Shown here in pieces: positions 1 through 12,133 of a DNA stretch of 64,000 nt. The notes below the pieces were generated by a model that searched no databases, had not been told where the DNA came from, and was given only the letters and a program-made list of their open reading frames with translations. The DNA is taken from positions 124,001 to 188,000 of the forward strand of contig JAFCIZ010000001.1 in assembly GCA_017871115.1 (NCBI GenBank), read 5' to 3'. Every line of letters begins with the position of its first letter. The stretch's first letter is position 1. Source of the stretch: Cunninghamella blakesleeana (lineage: Eukaryota > Mucoromycota > Mucoromycetes > Mucorales > Cunninghamellaceae). A program made the translations under genes and the position numbers.

Positions 1-721
1 GATCGGAAGAAATTAATACACCAACAGTTTCAAACAAGTAAAGCTGGCTATCAAAAGTAGAGGCAGCAGGTAAAGGCATACCATCGGCGGTATTAGTAAG
101 TACAGGCACTTCAGCTTCTACTACCAATAAATCACCAAGAGAAGATAAAACCGTTTCGACATAAGGTGCTACTTTGGGTTTGAGGTTCTTTACAAAACGG
201 TGAAATAAGTACCAACATCTTGTTCTATTTTGTTTCAAAGGGTGATGAATACCGCGTGTATCGACAAATGCTTCTAATGCTTGAGGTAAAAATTCAGGAT
301 GGAATTCAAACAATTGATAATATCGGTTAAGATTTTCAAAGAATTGATAGTTTCCAGCAGGATGAGGGTAAGCAGAGATATCTAAAAAAAAATTATTAAT
401 ATAAATAATAAGCGCTTAACCTTTTTTTCTCTTTAAATATATATTGTTTTATTACTTACTTGATGCCACCATTTCACGAACAAGTTCACCAAGTGGAGTT
501 AAGATATTATTATCATTAGCATTGACAAATTGCATAGCACCTTTTGGTAATGCTTCGCCATAAGTATATAGTACATAAAGACTTAATTCTACTTCACGCC
601 AATCAAGCTCCACTCCAGATTTATACTTATTAAAAGTTTCCATGATAACACTGTGAAGATAGCTAACATATAATTCATTATCAATTGTTGCAATATGTTC
701 TGAAAAAATACGAAGATTCTA

Positions 722-752
<31 letters not shown>

Positions 753-3116
753 TTAAAACCAATATTAATATATTTTTTAAAAGAAGATAAATTATTGTAC
801 ATAGAGTAAAATAAAATAAAAAATACCTTTCTTAACTCAGTGAACAAAGCTTCTTCTTCAGGTTCATCTTCATCGTTACCCCATTCTGTATCCTCATCAT
901 ATTTCATTTTATTAGTGACAACGCTTAAAATAGATCCAAGTAATTCATGTTGTGCTGGTGTGAATGCTTGCATTGCTTTCTTCTGCTTTTTAAGCTAGTA
1001 AAATAAATAAATAAATGCAGTATGTAAAAATAAAATAAAGTAAAAAATAATTCAGCACATAAATTCAATAAATAATACTTCTATATTTCAATAAAATGTC
1101 ATATATATATATCTTACAATAGACAACACATCGTTAACAAAAGGAAAGACTGCTGTTGTGGTATCATCATATTCATCAGCCAAAAACTTAAGTAAATAAG
1201 GTGATAATTGCTCAATCAAATGCCAAGAAGTAGCTTAAAATATAAAATATAATTATTATTTTACTGGTAATCACTATTAATTTTTTAAATATATATATGA
1301 TAATAATAATAACTTCAAAATTACCTTTAGCTTCTCCTGGTACATTGTTTTCCATATTGATTTTACAAAGTTCAATTCCCAAGGCATTTGTCAATCGTGC
1401 TACGCTTTCTACAAATTCAGGTTCACTCTGTGTAACATGATGCATAATTAATAATTTTTTATTGTTTTATATTTCCTTTTGTTATTATTTGTTTGTTTTT
1501 TAAAAATTACATACCAAATCTAAACGAGAAAGCGTTTCTGTGATATTGAGCATTTGAATCATATTGAGTTTATCTAATGGTAGCATCCCTTTGCTTACAA
1601 CCTATGATATATATATAAAGCAATAGTAATAGTAATGACTTAATGATTAGTTTTTTTCTTTGAACTAGTGTTTTGGCTATTATTTTACCTCAGCCAAGCA
1701 TTCACAAGCAGCTATACGAAGATTTGAGTCTAATAATAACTCATATAAAGCACTCATCACATGATCATTGACCACAAGAGATATATCCATCCAAGCAATA
1801 TAAGCGCCAATGTTTTTAAGAGCGAGTTGAGCAATATTTGTATTTTGAGACCTAAATTCTTGTAACAATTCAAACCAATAAGCGGCCAAAAGTTGAATAT
1901 CTCCCATACGCATAGTATCTTTGATGTTGGTATTACGAACTACTTCATCACGATTTCTAGGAATATCCATACGAGCAATTTCATCGTCAATACTAATACA
2001 AAGTCTTAGGAAGAAATCTGCTGCTTTTTCATGACTAGAACCTGATGATGTTCTACACATCGCCATAATATCTTTGAAAAATGAAGACCAGAGGTTGGGA
2101 TATACATGTGCAAAGAGTAATGTCAAAGATTGTGCTACTTTATTGCGAATATCTATTTAAATATATATATATATTAGTAATTACACTTATTTTAAAATTA
2201 TTATAATGACCCATTTTATTATTATTATTTTTTATAACTTACATGTTTCTTCAGAGGCATTATCAGTATTATCAACAAACTCTCTTCTTAAATACTCCAT
2301 CATAGTTCTTTCAATGTATTCTACAGAGTTAGCATCAAGAGTATCATATCTAAAGCAATAATAATAAAAAGAAAAGGAAAATAAAGCTTAATTTAGAAAA
2401 TATTATTTTTTTATATTTCTGATGTTTTAACATTATCATTTTTCTTACCTATTTTGAAGTGTATTTTCTAATACTTGAAGTGCAAAAAATCTAGCTTGAG
2501 CAACACTAAATATAAATAAGAATTAAATTAGTTTTTTTTTGAAGTTAAATAATGCGTATCATTTATTTATTAATTTTCATTTTTATTAAAATAAAAAAAT
2601 ATTGATTTACGCTTTAGGTTCCTTCATAAAAAGTTGTAAACACAAATGCCATCCATCAGGAGAATTTTTGATTTGTTCACAATAAGAATTAGCCTGTTAA
2701 ATAGATAATAATAGTAATAATAATAATAAGCATCAAAATATACTTAATTATAGCGTTATTTAATCATGAATGCCATGGTTATTATTTTAAATAAATGTCA
2801 CGCGAGATGTGATGGCCATCATTTGTTATCCCTTTTTTTTTAAAAAAAAATAGCATTCGTATACATATATATATTGTCCCTCTCCTGTCTTCACTTATTT
2901 TTTTTAAATCATTATGAGTCAATAATCACAGCCCTTCCGCAGTTAATGTTATATGTGTTCATTTTTATCCTTCATTTTGTACTATTTAGTCATATGATTT
3001 TTATTATCTCACCCTCTTCATATAATCCTTATGTCAATAATATTTACCTGAGACTTGAGAGATGGATCAACATGGGGATCTAAAGCACAGATAACCGCTT
3101 GTTCAATCTGTTCCAT
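1..3116 (-). CDS. LOS1: Exportin-T (tRNA nuclear export receptor), 3' end outside window
   Basis: Importin-beta-family exportin that carries tRNA from nucleus to cytoplasm with Ran-GTP. Eleven exons are visible on the minus strand: 3116-3048, 2693-2611, 2505-2449, 2349-2243, 2152-1689, 1601-1515, 1427-1325, 1233-1118, 994-827, 718-460 and 381 to the edge, giving about 631 codons. The protein starts MEQIEQAVICALDPHVDPSL. The N-terminal region contains RNKVAQSLTLLFAHVYPNLW, typical of the Xpo1/exportin N-terminal domain, followed by the exportin-T-like stretch RNTNIKDTMRMGDIQLLAAY. Helical HEAT-type repeats fill the remainder. All junctions use GT-AG and keep frame. Los1/XPOT proteins are usually about 950-1,100 residues, so roughly a third lies to the left of the window. 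Exportin-5 is less likely because of the RNTxIKDxMR block. The start is the first ATG in frame with the conserved N terminus. Confidence 0.92.
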
Positions 3117-5019
3117 TGATTAATAAGAAATTGTCGTTGTATTGTTAATTCTACCCTAAAAGAATAATTAAATGTAAAATAAACCTGTCAGTAGATGAAT
3201 GCAATACTAATTTTAAAAAAGATCTAAAGGAAAGAAAAAAAAGAGCATAGTCAGCGATTATAATCTACCTAATAAAAAAACCAAAAATACAGCCAATAAC
3301 GAATGAGGTCGAGAACTAATATTTACATCAATTAAAGAGTATAACAAAAAAAAAAAGGAAAAATACCAGATCAAATATAAAAGTAATTGAGCTTCTTATT
3401 CACGATTATTATTATTATTATTATTTTTAAATATATATATAAACCGAGTAAATAAAAAAAAATTTTTTTATTAAGTTACCAAAATTAATAAAGATAAATT
3501 ATAAAAAGAACCTTGTTAAAAAATTATGCTATTATATATAAGTCGCGTATAAATAGTTATTTAACAATAAAACAAGAGAAATTATTCTAAATAATTATAA
3601 ATATTGTAAAGAGAAAAAAAAAAGAAGAAAAAAGAAAAAGAGAGAATAAAAATCTACTGAAAAAAAACAAGTGAAAAAATAAATGAAGCGTCAAAATTTC
3701 TACTCCGCTATTTTTTTTGTTCCATCAACATTATATTTTATTTTTTTTAATTCTTTTTCAGCTGAAGCGCTTAAATACTAAATTTATTTATATTATTTTC
3801 TACTGATAATATGCTTTTTTTTAAAAGAATAAAATAAGCAAATAAACTATAGTAAAAATAAGCTTAAATTAATCAAGGAAGATTTAGAGGCGATGAAAAA
3901 GCTAAAGATTCCCAAAAAATTAAATGAGAAACTGGTTAGAGCTTAATTTATACCGGAATACGTGAAACAAATAATAATAAATAAATGTACATCTACACAA
4001 ATTAAAAATTAAATATTAAAAAAAGATTAATGGATATATTCAATATTTATATTTTATAACATTAGTAAATGGCTTCTTAACTAGGAAATATTTGCTACAA
4101 CAATTTTTTTTCTAATTTCAAAAAAAATCTATTTACACTTATTCCCGAAAGTGGTGAAATCAAAATAATAAACATAGGTCTTAATAATTAACTCAATCGG
4201 TTTATTACTATGAGGATAAATGACTTTACTCAATACACATTATGAAAAAAGCAGTTTATATTATTTAATTAATTATATGTACTATTTTTACTTTTTCATA
4301 TTGGAATCTGGTTAATTTTTTATTTTTTAAAAAAAACTTTGCTTCCATTATGCAGCTTTTTAAACTTTGTTGACTATATAAAAGTATATATGTGAGTAAA
4401 AAAAATACTGTAAAAAAATTATACTGCGTGCAAAAATTTTATACATATATACAATAATTCATTAATTTATCAAATTGGGATTAAATATGCTTTATTTAGG
4501 TGCATATGCTTGCTATATAGCTATAAATAAAGTCAATTGATTGCTATATATTAAATAGGCGTTGAAAAGCGTTTGGATTGATTTGAGCCTAATATAGTAA
4601 ACACAGGCCATTGTTTTATGCTAAAATTTTGATTTTTTGGAATAAGTCGTTTTATCTAGGAGATAAGGCAAAAGTATATTATTAAATACTAATTAAATAA
4701 TATACATAAGCACTTACTTAATATTCTTTGAATTGCAATTATTGTATTTATTTATTTCATTTTATTTTTTTACATATACTAGTAAAATAACTAGTAAGTC
4801 GGTACAAATGATATCTCCCATTAATAAAAAGAAAATGCTTTTTATTTTTAAAGTACTAATATTAGTCTACTAATAATGTTATTATTTGAACAATATACAT
4901 ATGTATTAGGATGTCATAGTATTTTTTATTTATTACCTATTTATTTCATCCTAATAAGTTCATAAAATTTCTTGATTGGCCCACTTTTTTTATTTTTTAT
5001 ACTTTAAACATTAAGCTTC
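3117..5019. other. Intergenic, AT-rich, between divergent exportin-T and the SEC1 side
   Basis: No convincing gene. The stretch holds poly-A/T and TA runs. A short open stretch on the plus strand near 3843-3944 ends in a Lys/Leu-rich peptide but has no start context, introns or homology I recognise; it may be decayed coding DNA. Confidence 0.6.
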
Positions 5020-5255
5020 TTAGACCTTGAATAATTTATATCCACTGTCTTTGTATTTCACGTATTCTTCATCAAAATACCAAAATAAACCATCAAAGTC
5101 TCCAACATGTATACCATTGTCTGACAAAACTTTTAAACATTGGTCTTCTGTACTTTCATCATCACTTGAGACATATGCTTCAATAAAATCTTCAATATTT
5201 TGATTTTGTTTGAGGCTAACACCTTTTCTTTTGCATTTTTACCTTCTGATGCCAT
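5020..5255 (-). pseudogene. Small acidic ORF with one-base frameshift, unknown family
   Basis: On the minus strand an ATG at 5255 opens MASEGKNAKEK. The better part of the reading frame then continues in another phase, from GVSLKQNQNIEDFIEAY through VLSDNGIHVGDFDGLFWYF to KLFKV and a stop at 5020. The shift lies in an A-rich run near 5220-5226, where one base seems to be missing. The second segment has coding-like composition (acidic, aromatic, no stops for about 65 codons) in otherwise stop-rich DNA. I do not recognise the family. It could be a recently broken small gene, a tail fragment of a larger lost gene, or a sequencing indel in a homopolymer. Confidence 0.4.
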
Positions 5256-5544
5256 TAATAAAAATACATAGACTTGCAATTTGTTTAAAAAACATCTCAT
5301 ATAATATTCTTTTATCTTCTTATCTTTTTATTTTTAGATTATATAATTATATTGAACGTGTACCCCTTTAGTATTAAAAAAAAAGAGAGTTAAGTTTTTT
5401 GGTCAGAAATTTTAATAATAAAAAGTATTTACCAAATGAAGAAATTTCAAAAAAAAAACCTGGGCTTTTTTTAAGTCCGTCGAATTTTTTTTTTTTTGAT
5501 GCCTTCTTTCTTACTTTTTTTTTTTTTACCTTCGGCTTAGTTAG

Positions 5545-8500
5545 ATGATTGGTGTAGATGAAATTTTAAAGAGACGTACGTATATTAATTCAACTACATA
5601 TAGGTTTTATGTTTATATATATATGAAACAAATATAAATATGTGTAATATAACGTGCTATACTAATTTATTTTATTTATATTTTATTATATTTATTAGGG
5701 TTCCTTGAACTTATCAAGTCCGTTCAACCAGCTGGACGATGGAAGTTAGTAGTAGTTGATTCCTTATCTCTCAAGATATTAAATTCAGCTTGCAAAATGT
5801 ATGATATTTTAGAAGAGAATGTGAGTATATTATATATATATATATATATATATATGTATTTTGAAAAATAATAATATCGAATTTCTAAATTGATGATATA
5901 TTTTTTCTTGCTTCTCATCCAACTATTTATTCTATATTTTTATTATAGGTGACATGTATGTATCTGATTTATATATTATATATTAATACATAAATACAAT
6001 AGTTTTATTAAAAAACCTTTACTTATATATATTTATGTAAATAGTGGTTGAAAATATTGAAAAATCTAGAACACCATACCCAAGTGTAGAAGCTGTTTAT
6101 ATTTTGACACCATGTATTGAGTCTTGCTCCAGACTGGTGGATGATTTTTCTCGAAAGGAAGGACCAATGTATGCTGCTGCTCATGTACATTTTATTAATG
6201 GTAAATACATATAAGTTGGTACTATTTTAGCTCAAATAGTTATTTACTTTTTTTAAAAATAATAGATGGAATACTTACATATCAAAATTTTTTTTTCATG
6301 TATAGGACTTGATAATGAAGTATTTGATGATTTTACTCGTAAATTGAACGCTGCCAATGCAGCTCAATATATTCAAGGATTAAAGGAAATGTATGTTGAT
6401 TTTGTTGGTAAGTTTAAAATGGAAATTAATATAATAATAACAATATTAATAATAATAAATATCCTGGGAAAGGAGGTGAAGATGGCTAAAAATAAAATAA
6501 GATAATTAATGATCCTATGTCATATTTATTTCAAATATTATTTTATAGTTCGTGAACCAAACGTTTATTCTTTGGATGATGAAAGAAAATTTTTATCCTT
6601 ATTTGGAAGTGATTCTTCAAAGGGTGGTAATAGATCAAGTTCAGTCGGAAATTTAGATGTTGAATTAGATGACATGGCTAAGCAAGTAAGATATAAATAG
6701 GTCACCCTATATACATACATAACATACCTATACGAGGCTAATTAATTTTTTTTGTTATTGTTATTACTATTATCATTATTTTAGATTTTATGTCTCTGTG
6801 CTACTCTTGGTGAAAATCCCCAAATTAGATACCATAGACCATTAGATGTTCAAGGAACAATTAATCGTAATATACCATGGCATTTAGCAAAACTTGTACA
6901 AGCTGAACTTGATAACTTTTGCAAGGTTAATCCCGATTTTCCCGTAAGTTTATTTGAAATTTACAAATATCAAAAATCCATTTTTTTATGTTCATAATTT
7001 TAATTTCTATTCTCTTATTATTTTATATGAAATAGCCACCACGTGACCCACCATTACCTAAAGGTACGCTTATTATTCTTGATCGTACTATTGACCCAAT
7101 TGCACCATTTTTGCATGAATTTACATACCAAGCTATGTTAGCAGATTTATTACCTGTCGAAGATGCACCTACTGGCCTTAAATATGCTTACGAGTACACT
7201 CAAGAAGATGGAACTAGTAAAGAAGTTGAAATTACATTAAACGAACAAGACACTGTATATACCAGTATTCGCCATATGCATATTGCTAATACTACTGAAC
7301 AATTAATCGATGATTTTAATAAATTTGTGTCAGAAAATAAAGGAAGTTCTGGAGGGTAATGTATTTATAGATTTATTATTATTATTATTATTATAATAAT
7401 AACAATGGTTATAGCGAATATTAATAGTTCACTTTTGTTATTATTATTTTCATCGCTTTATAGTCAATCAACCGTTCGAAGTTTAACTGATATGAAACAA
7501 GTGATTGCAAACTTGCCTCAATTCCAAGAAATGAAAACAAAGGTAATATATAATATGAAGTAAAAGCAAAAAATAAAATTGTATAGGTTTTAGTTAAACT
7601 CTCATTTTTTCTCTCTTTTTTTCGATAGTTCTCTGCCCATATGACAATTGCTAGTGACTGCATGTCTGAATTTACAAAACAAAATTTAGAAACTATTGGA
7701 TTGGTAGAACAGGTAACAATATATATATATATATATATATACTCTTTTCTTTTATTATAAAAAATATAAAAAAAAACATCTTAAATGCTTCCTAGTTTGG
7801 ATAAGGTTTTTAACCTATATTTTTTAACTTCCGCATTGGTAGAATATGGCTTGTGGAGAAACACCAGATGGAAATACGCCAAAACATTTAGTAGATGAAT
7901 TGGTACCCATTTTAGATGATCCATATACAAGGTAAAATAAAAGAAAAATATTATAGATATATGTTTTTTATATAACCACAACATATTCACGCGCAGATAA
8001 ATAGGTATTAATATCAACATATTTTTTTTTTATATATAATTATAGTCAAATGATTAAAACTCGTCTTATTTTATTATGGATTGCAACATCCGATAAAGTT
8101 GATCCTGAAGAACTTCAATTGTTGTTAGCTCATGCACGTTTAGATCAAGAATACAAAGACGCCATTGATAACTTAGCATTGCTCGGCGTTCAACTTTCCA
8201 AATCAGCCAATCGTACAGGGCAAAAATCAAAGAAAGAAAAGAAGAAGAGAGAAAGTACTACTAACCCTAATGATGTCCCATTTGATTTATCTCGTTATGT
8301 ACCTGTTGTAAAACGTGTAGTAGAAGGTCATGTTAAAGGAACTATTGATCAAAGTTTATTCCCAATACTTAGGGTTACTGAACCTGTTAATTCTAAAGCT
8401 GATGCTTCTCCCAAAAAACAAGTACCTCAACTTCGTGTTTATAAAACCCAATGGCACAAAAAATCAAGTGGAAATAATGTAAGTTTATATCATTATTGAA

Positions 8501-9048
8501 AAAGAAGAAAAGAATAAGAAAAAAGATAATGTTTGTGGTATGTGCATGTATTTATTTTATCAATTTATTTTTTTATTTGCTTATTTATTTATTTATTTTT
8601 ATTAAAAATAAGGCTGCTACAAAACCACCATCTGGACCACCTGTTATTATTTTCGTTGCTGGTGGTATCACTTACTCTGAAATAAGATCAGCTTATGAAT
8701 TGGCAGAAACATTTGATCGAGAAGTTTATATTGGTAAAGATTAATTATATTAAAAACAACAGGAATAATAGTATTAATAAAATAGTGGTTGATTTATATT
8801 TATTTATATTTTATTATTTATTATTATTTGTTAATATAGGATCAACACACACCATTGCCCCTGAAAAATTTGTTGAAGCTTTAAGTCAAATTGATAAACC
8901 AATACCTCCACCAAAAAGTTTAATTCCTCGATATACAGCTCCCACCCATAGTACACCACCACGTACCTCCTCTTCAAATAACTCTTCTTCTTCTTCACCA
9001 CCTATCCCAACTTCCCATTCACGTACAAAACTTTTAAAGAAGTGGTAA
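5545..9048 (+). CDS. SEC1: Sec1/Munc18-family SNARE regulator
   Basis: Cytosolic SM protein that binds syntaxin-type SNAREs and drives exocytic vesicle fusion at the plasma membrane. Fourteen exons: 5545-5575, 5699-5820, 5949-5955, 6045-6200, 6306-6407, 6549-6685, 6785-6943, 7036-7355, 7464-7542, 7629-7712, 7843-7931, 8046-8478, 8613-8733 and 8840-9048, encoding 682 residues, a normal length for the family. Recognisable blocks are WKLVVVDSLSLKILNSACKM near the N terminus, YPSVEAVYILTPC, EPNVYSLDDERKF, the domain-3 segment LIILDRTIDPIAPFLHEFTY and the C-terminal PPVIIFVAGGITYSEIRSAY. A Lys-rich linker sits near residue 460 and the C-terminal tail is Ser/Pro-rich, ending KLLKKW. The start ATG lies in a 31-nt first exon. 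Vps45 and Sly1 are alternatives, but the N-terminal blocks resemble Sec1/Munc18 most. Confidence 0.93.
5949..5955 (+). other. SEC1: 7-nt microexon (exon 3 of SEC1)
   Basis: The sequence GTGACAT lies between an acceptor (TATTATAG) and a donor (GTATGT). Joining exon 2 (ending 5820) directly to exon 4 (starting 6045) breaks the frame and meets a stop within about 15 codons. Inserting these 7 nt restores the frame and creates the family-conserved VTLVENIEK block. Confidence 0.85.
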
Positions 9049-9464
9049 ACTAGCTTATTTATTTTGTATTCAATTTTTAAAATAAAGTATAAATATAAAT
9101 ATATATATATATAATTATATATAAATATATTTATATATTTATATATAAAAAAATAGCCAATGCAAAATTTTTTTGGTATATTTATTTTAATGATTGTGGC
9201 GGTTATTTAAATTTAATCTTTATTTATTTTGGGGGTATGGAGATTAATTTTCTTTATTGTTGTTACTTGATGAAATATATTCGATTTAGTTAAAAGAGTA
9301 ATAAATGAAATAATATTATAAAATGATAATTTATAAAATTATATATTAGTATAGAATTTAATATGAAAATAGAGTATATTTAATTTTTATTTTTTTGCAA
9401 TATGGCAAAATAACTCCTAGTTTTTTTGGATTAGATGAGTTTAAAAATTTTTTTTGTGACAATT

Positions 9465-9511
<47 letters not shown>

Positions 9512-9631
9512 CAATAGAAACCAATTTTTTACTCCCTCCTTTCTTTTTTTTTCTTTCTCTCTTTTTTCTTTTTTTTTTTTACCTTTGTTCTTGGTCTTTA
9601 TTTTTCAATATATATATATTAATTATTCATC
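9049..9631. promoter_or_regulatory. SEC1 3' flank and PDB1 promoter with long poly-T
   Basis: The first half is TA/AT-rich 3' flank of SEC1. From about 9430 to 9600 the strand is almost pure pyrimidine and ends 30 nt before the PDB1 ATG. A tract like this is likely nucleosome-poor promoter DNA; that function is inference. Confidence 0.55.
9467..9511 (+). repeat. Uninterrupted T45 homopolymer
   Basis: Forty-five consecutive T residues, 120 nt upstream of the PDB1 start codon. Confidence 0.95.
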
Positions 9632-11487
9632 ATGACTTTCCTTTCTACTTTAAATCGTATTGCTCCTGTAGCTACCGGTGCTTCTCGCGCTGCTCTTAAA
9701 ACAAGCAAGCCTGCTTTTGCTGCTTATGCTCAAAAACGATTCAACTCTAATGGTTCTGTAGAAGTAAGATTCATCATTAAAATGATATAATTTGGTGTAT
9801 ATGTATACGTATATATGTATAAAGGAAATATGCAAGTATCTAATATACTTCTTTTTATTCATATAATTTTTATCGTTTTTTTAATAATAGATGACTGTTC
9901 GTGATGCTTTAAACCAAGCTCTTGAAGAAGAAATGCTTGCTGACAAAAATGTTTATATTATGGGTGAAGAAGTTGCTCAATATAATGGTGCTTACAAGGT
10001 AATGGATAATTTTTTTTTTTACAATTCTATTTATAAAAATAGAATAAAATAAAATAAAATAAAAAAAGCGAGTAGAAGATAGGGATGACTGTAATAAATA
10101 GAATAAAATAGAAGAGGATTAGTATTATTATTATTTCTTTTTTTTTTTCTGTTTGGGAATACACGGGAAAATACAAAGAAAGGTTGGGGGGAAATCGGGT
10201 GATGTAGGTGGCGCGCTCGGAATCGGAGATAGAATAAAGAGGGTTTTTTTTTATGTATATTTTTTTCTTCTTAATTTTATACTAATGAATATAACCGTAT
10301 CTCTCTCTATATATATATAGGTTACTAAAGGTTTACTTGATAAGTTTGGCGCTAAACGTGTTATAGATACACCTATTACCGAAATGGGTTTTGCTGGTAT
10401 TGCCGTTGGTTCCGCTTTCAATGGTCTTAAACCCGTTTGTGAATTTATGACTTTCAACTTTGCTATGCAAGTAAGTACTTAAAAAAAAAGAAATACTTAT
10501 ATCACGGTGGTCAACCAAACAAGGAAAAAGAATGAATCAACACAACAAATATTACTATTATAATTATTATTTTTACTGACTATTACCTTCACTCTCACTA
10601 CCGCTATTTTATTTTTTAAAAAATAGGCTATTGATCAAATTGTTAACTCTGCTGCTAAAACTTTCTATATGTCTGGTGGTAAAGTCACCTGTCCTATCGT
10701 CTTCCGTGGTCCCAACGGTGCTGCCGCTGGTGTCGCTGCTCAACACTCTCAATGTTTTGCTGCTTGGTACGGTTCTGTTCCTGGTTTAAAAGTTGTTTCC
10801 CCATGGAACTCTGAAGATGCTAAAGGATTATTAAAGGCCGCCATTCGTGACCCTAACCCTGTAGTATTCCTTGAAAACGAATTAGAATATGGTGTCTCTT
10901 ATCCTGTTTCACAAGAAGCTTTATCCTCTGATTTTGTTTTACCTCTTGGTAAAGCCAAGGTTGAACGTGAAGGTAAAGATATTACCATTGTAGCCCATTC
11001 TCGATCTGTTGGTTTCGCTGTTTTAGCTGCTGACGAATTAGCTAAATCTGGTATTTCTGCTGAAGTCATTAATTTACGTTCCATTAAACCCATGGATACT
11101 GAAACTATCTTTAAATCTGTCAAGAAAACACATCGTATTATGACCGTTGAAGGTGGTTGGGCTTCCTTTGGTGTTGGTTCTGAAATTGCTGCTCAAATCA
11201 TGGAATGTAAGTAACGTTTTTTCTTTTCTATTATATTTTTTATTTAATAATAATAATAGTAGTAGTAGTAGTATAAAGAGAGAGAATCACGTGTTTTAAC
11301 ACTTTTTTTTCTTTTTTATTAATGATGGGTAATAGCTGATGTCTGGGATGAACTTGACGCTCCTTTGAGCCGTGTTACTGGTGCTGATGTTCCTACTCCT
11401 TATGCCGCTAACTTGGAAGCATTAGCTTTCCCTGATGATAAAGTCATTGTCAAGGTTGCTCGTGATATCCTCGATAAAAAGTACTAA
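9632..11487 (+). CDS. PDB1: Pyruvate dehydrogenase E1 component subunit beta, mitochondrial
   Basis: With E1 alpha this subunit forms the thiamine-diphosphate-dependent decarboxylase of the pyruvate dehydrogenase complex in the mitochondrial matrix. Five exons: 9632-9763, 9891-9998, 10321-10470, 10627-11206 and 11336-11487, encoding 373 residues. The first ~38 residues ([20 protein letters not shown] onward) are Arg/Ser/Ala-rich without acids, a typical matrix-targeting presequence. Conserved blocks include [14 protein letters not shown] (family cofactor-contact Glu), [40 protein letters not shown] with the active-site-region His, and [15 protein letters not shown]. The C terminus [12 protein letters not shown] is standard. 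Codons are strongly biased towards GGT, GCT and CTC/TCC-type codons compared with neighbours, as expected for high expression. Intron 2 (9999-10320) is unusually long and contains a GC-rich patch reported separately. Confidence 0.97.
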
Positions 11488-12133
11488 ATTAATTTTTTTT
11501 TGTAAAAAAAAATAACGCCCTTTATTATTATTATATATATATTTATGTTATGGTTTAGAAAAAAAAGAATTCAATTTTTTTCTTTCACTATCTCCCTTTT
11601 TTTTATATTTTATACTTTATATTATCCAACTTTCATTCTTTAATCCCTCATTTATTATAGTTGATATTTACTATTACTATTTTAGCCTCGTTATTAGTTT
11701 TTTTTTTTATCTTTTTATTATTTTTAATGCCATCATTTTTTTAACACATGAAAAAAAAAAAAAAAAACTTTTTACATTTACATTGTAAATATAGAAAATA
11801 ATTTTTAAATCTAAAAAAATGCTCTTATTTTTTCTGTAAAGAATGATGAAATAGTTTAAGATTGAATCATTGAACGAATGATTGACAAAAGGATATAGAG
11901 TTATTATGATAGATCACATGCATAATTTAGTAGTGACAATCAATGACGATATAATTTTATTTATCTTTTGATTTGAGCATTTGACATAATCTATTTTTTT
12001 CTCAAATTTATTTATTTATTTGTTATTGTTTTTGTGATTTTAAATCATTCATAAATATTTATTTTCTTCTTTTCTTCTTCTTTCTTTTATTTATTTATCC
12101 ATTTTTATTAATAAAATATATATATCATTTATT
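11488..12133. other. Intergenic: PDB1 3' flank and kinase upstream region
   Basis: AT-rich with several T and A tracts (A19 around 11750-11767). I see no coding or RNA gene. The last ~80 nt before 12134 is pyrimidine-rich and is probably the promoter or 5' leader of the kinase gene. Confidence 0.6.

Noticed and set aside
721..973. Open frame with poly-Ile tail in exon 9/intron of exportin-T
   Set aside because: It is exon 9 of exportin-T running on into an ATT-repeat intron; the poly-Ile part is intron read-through.
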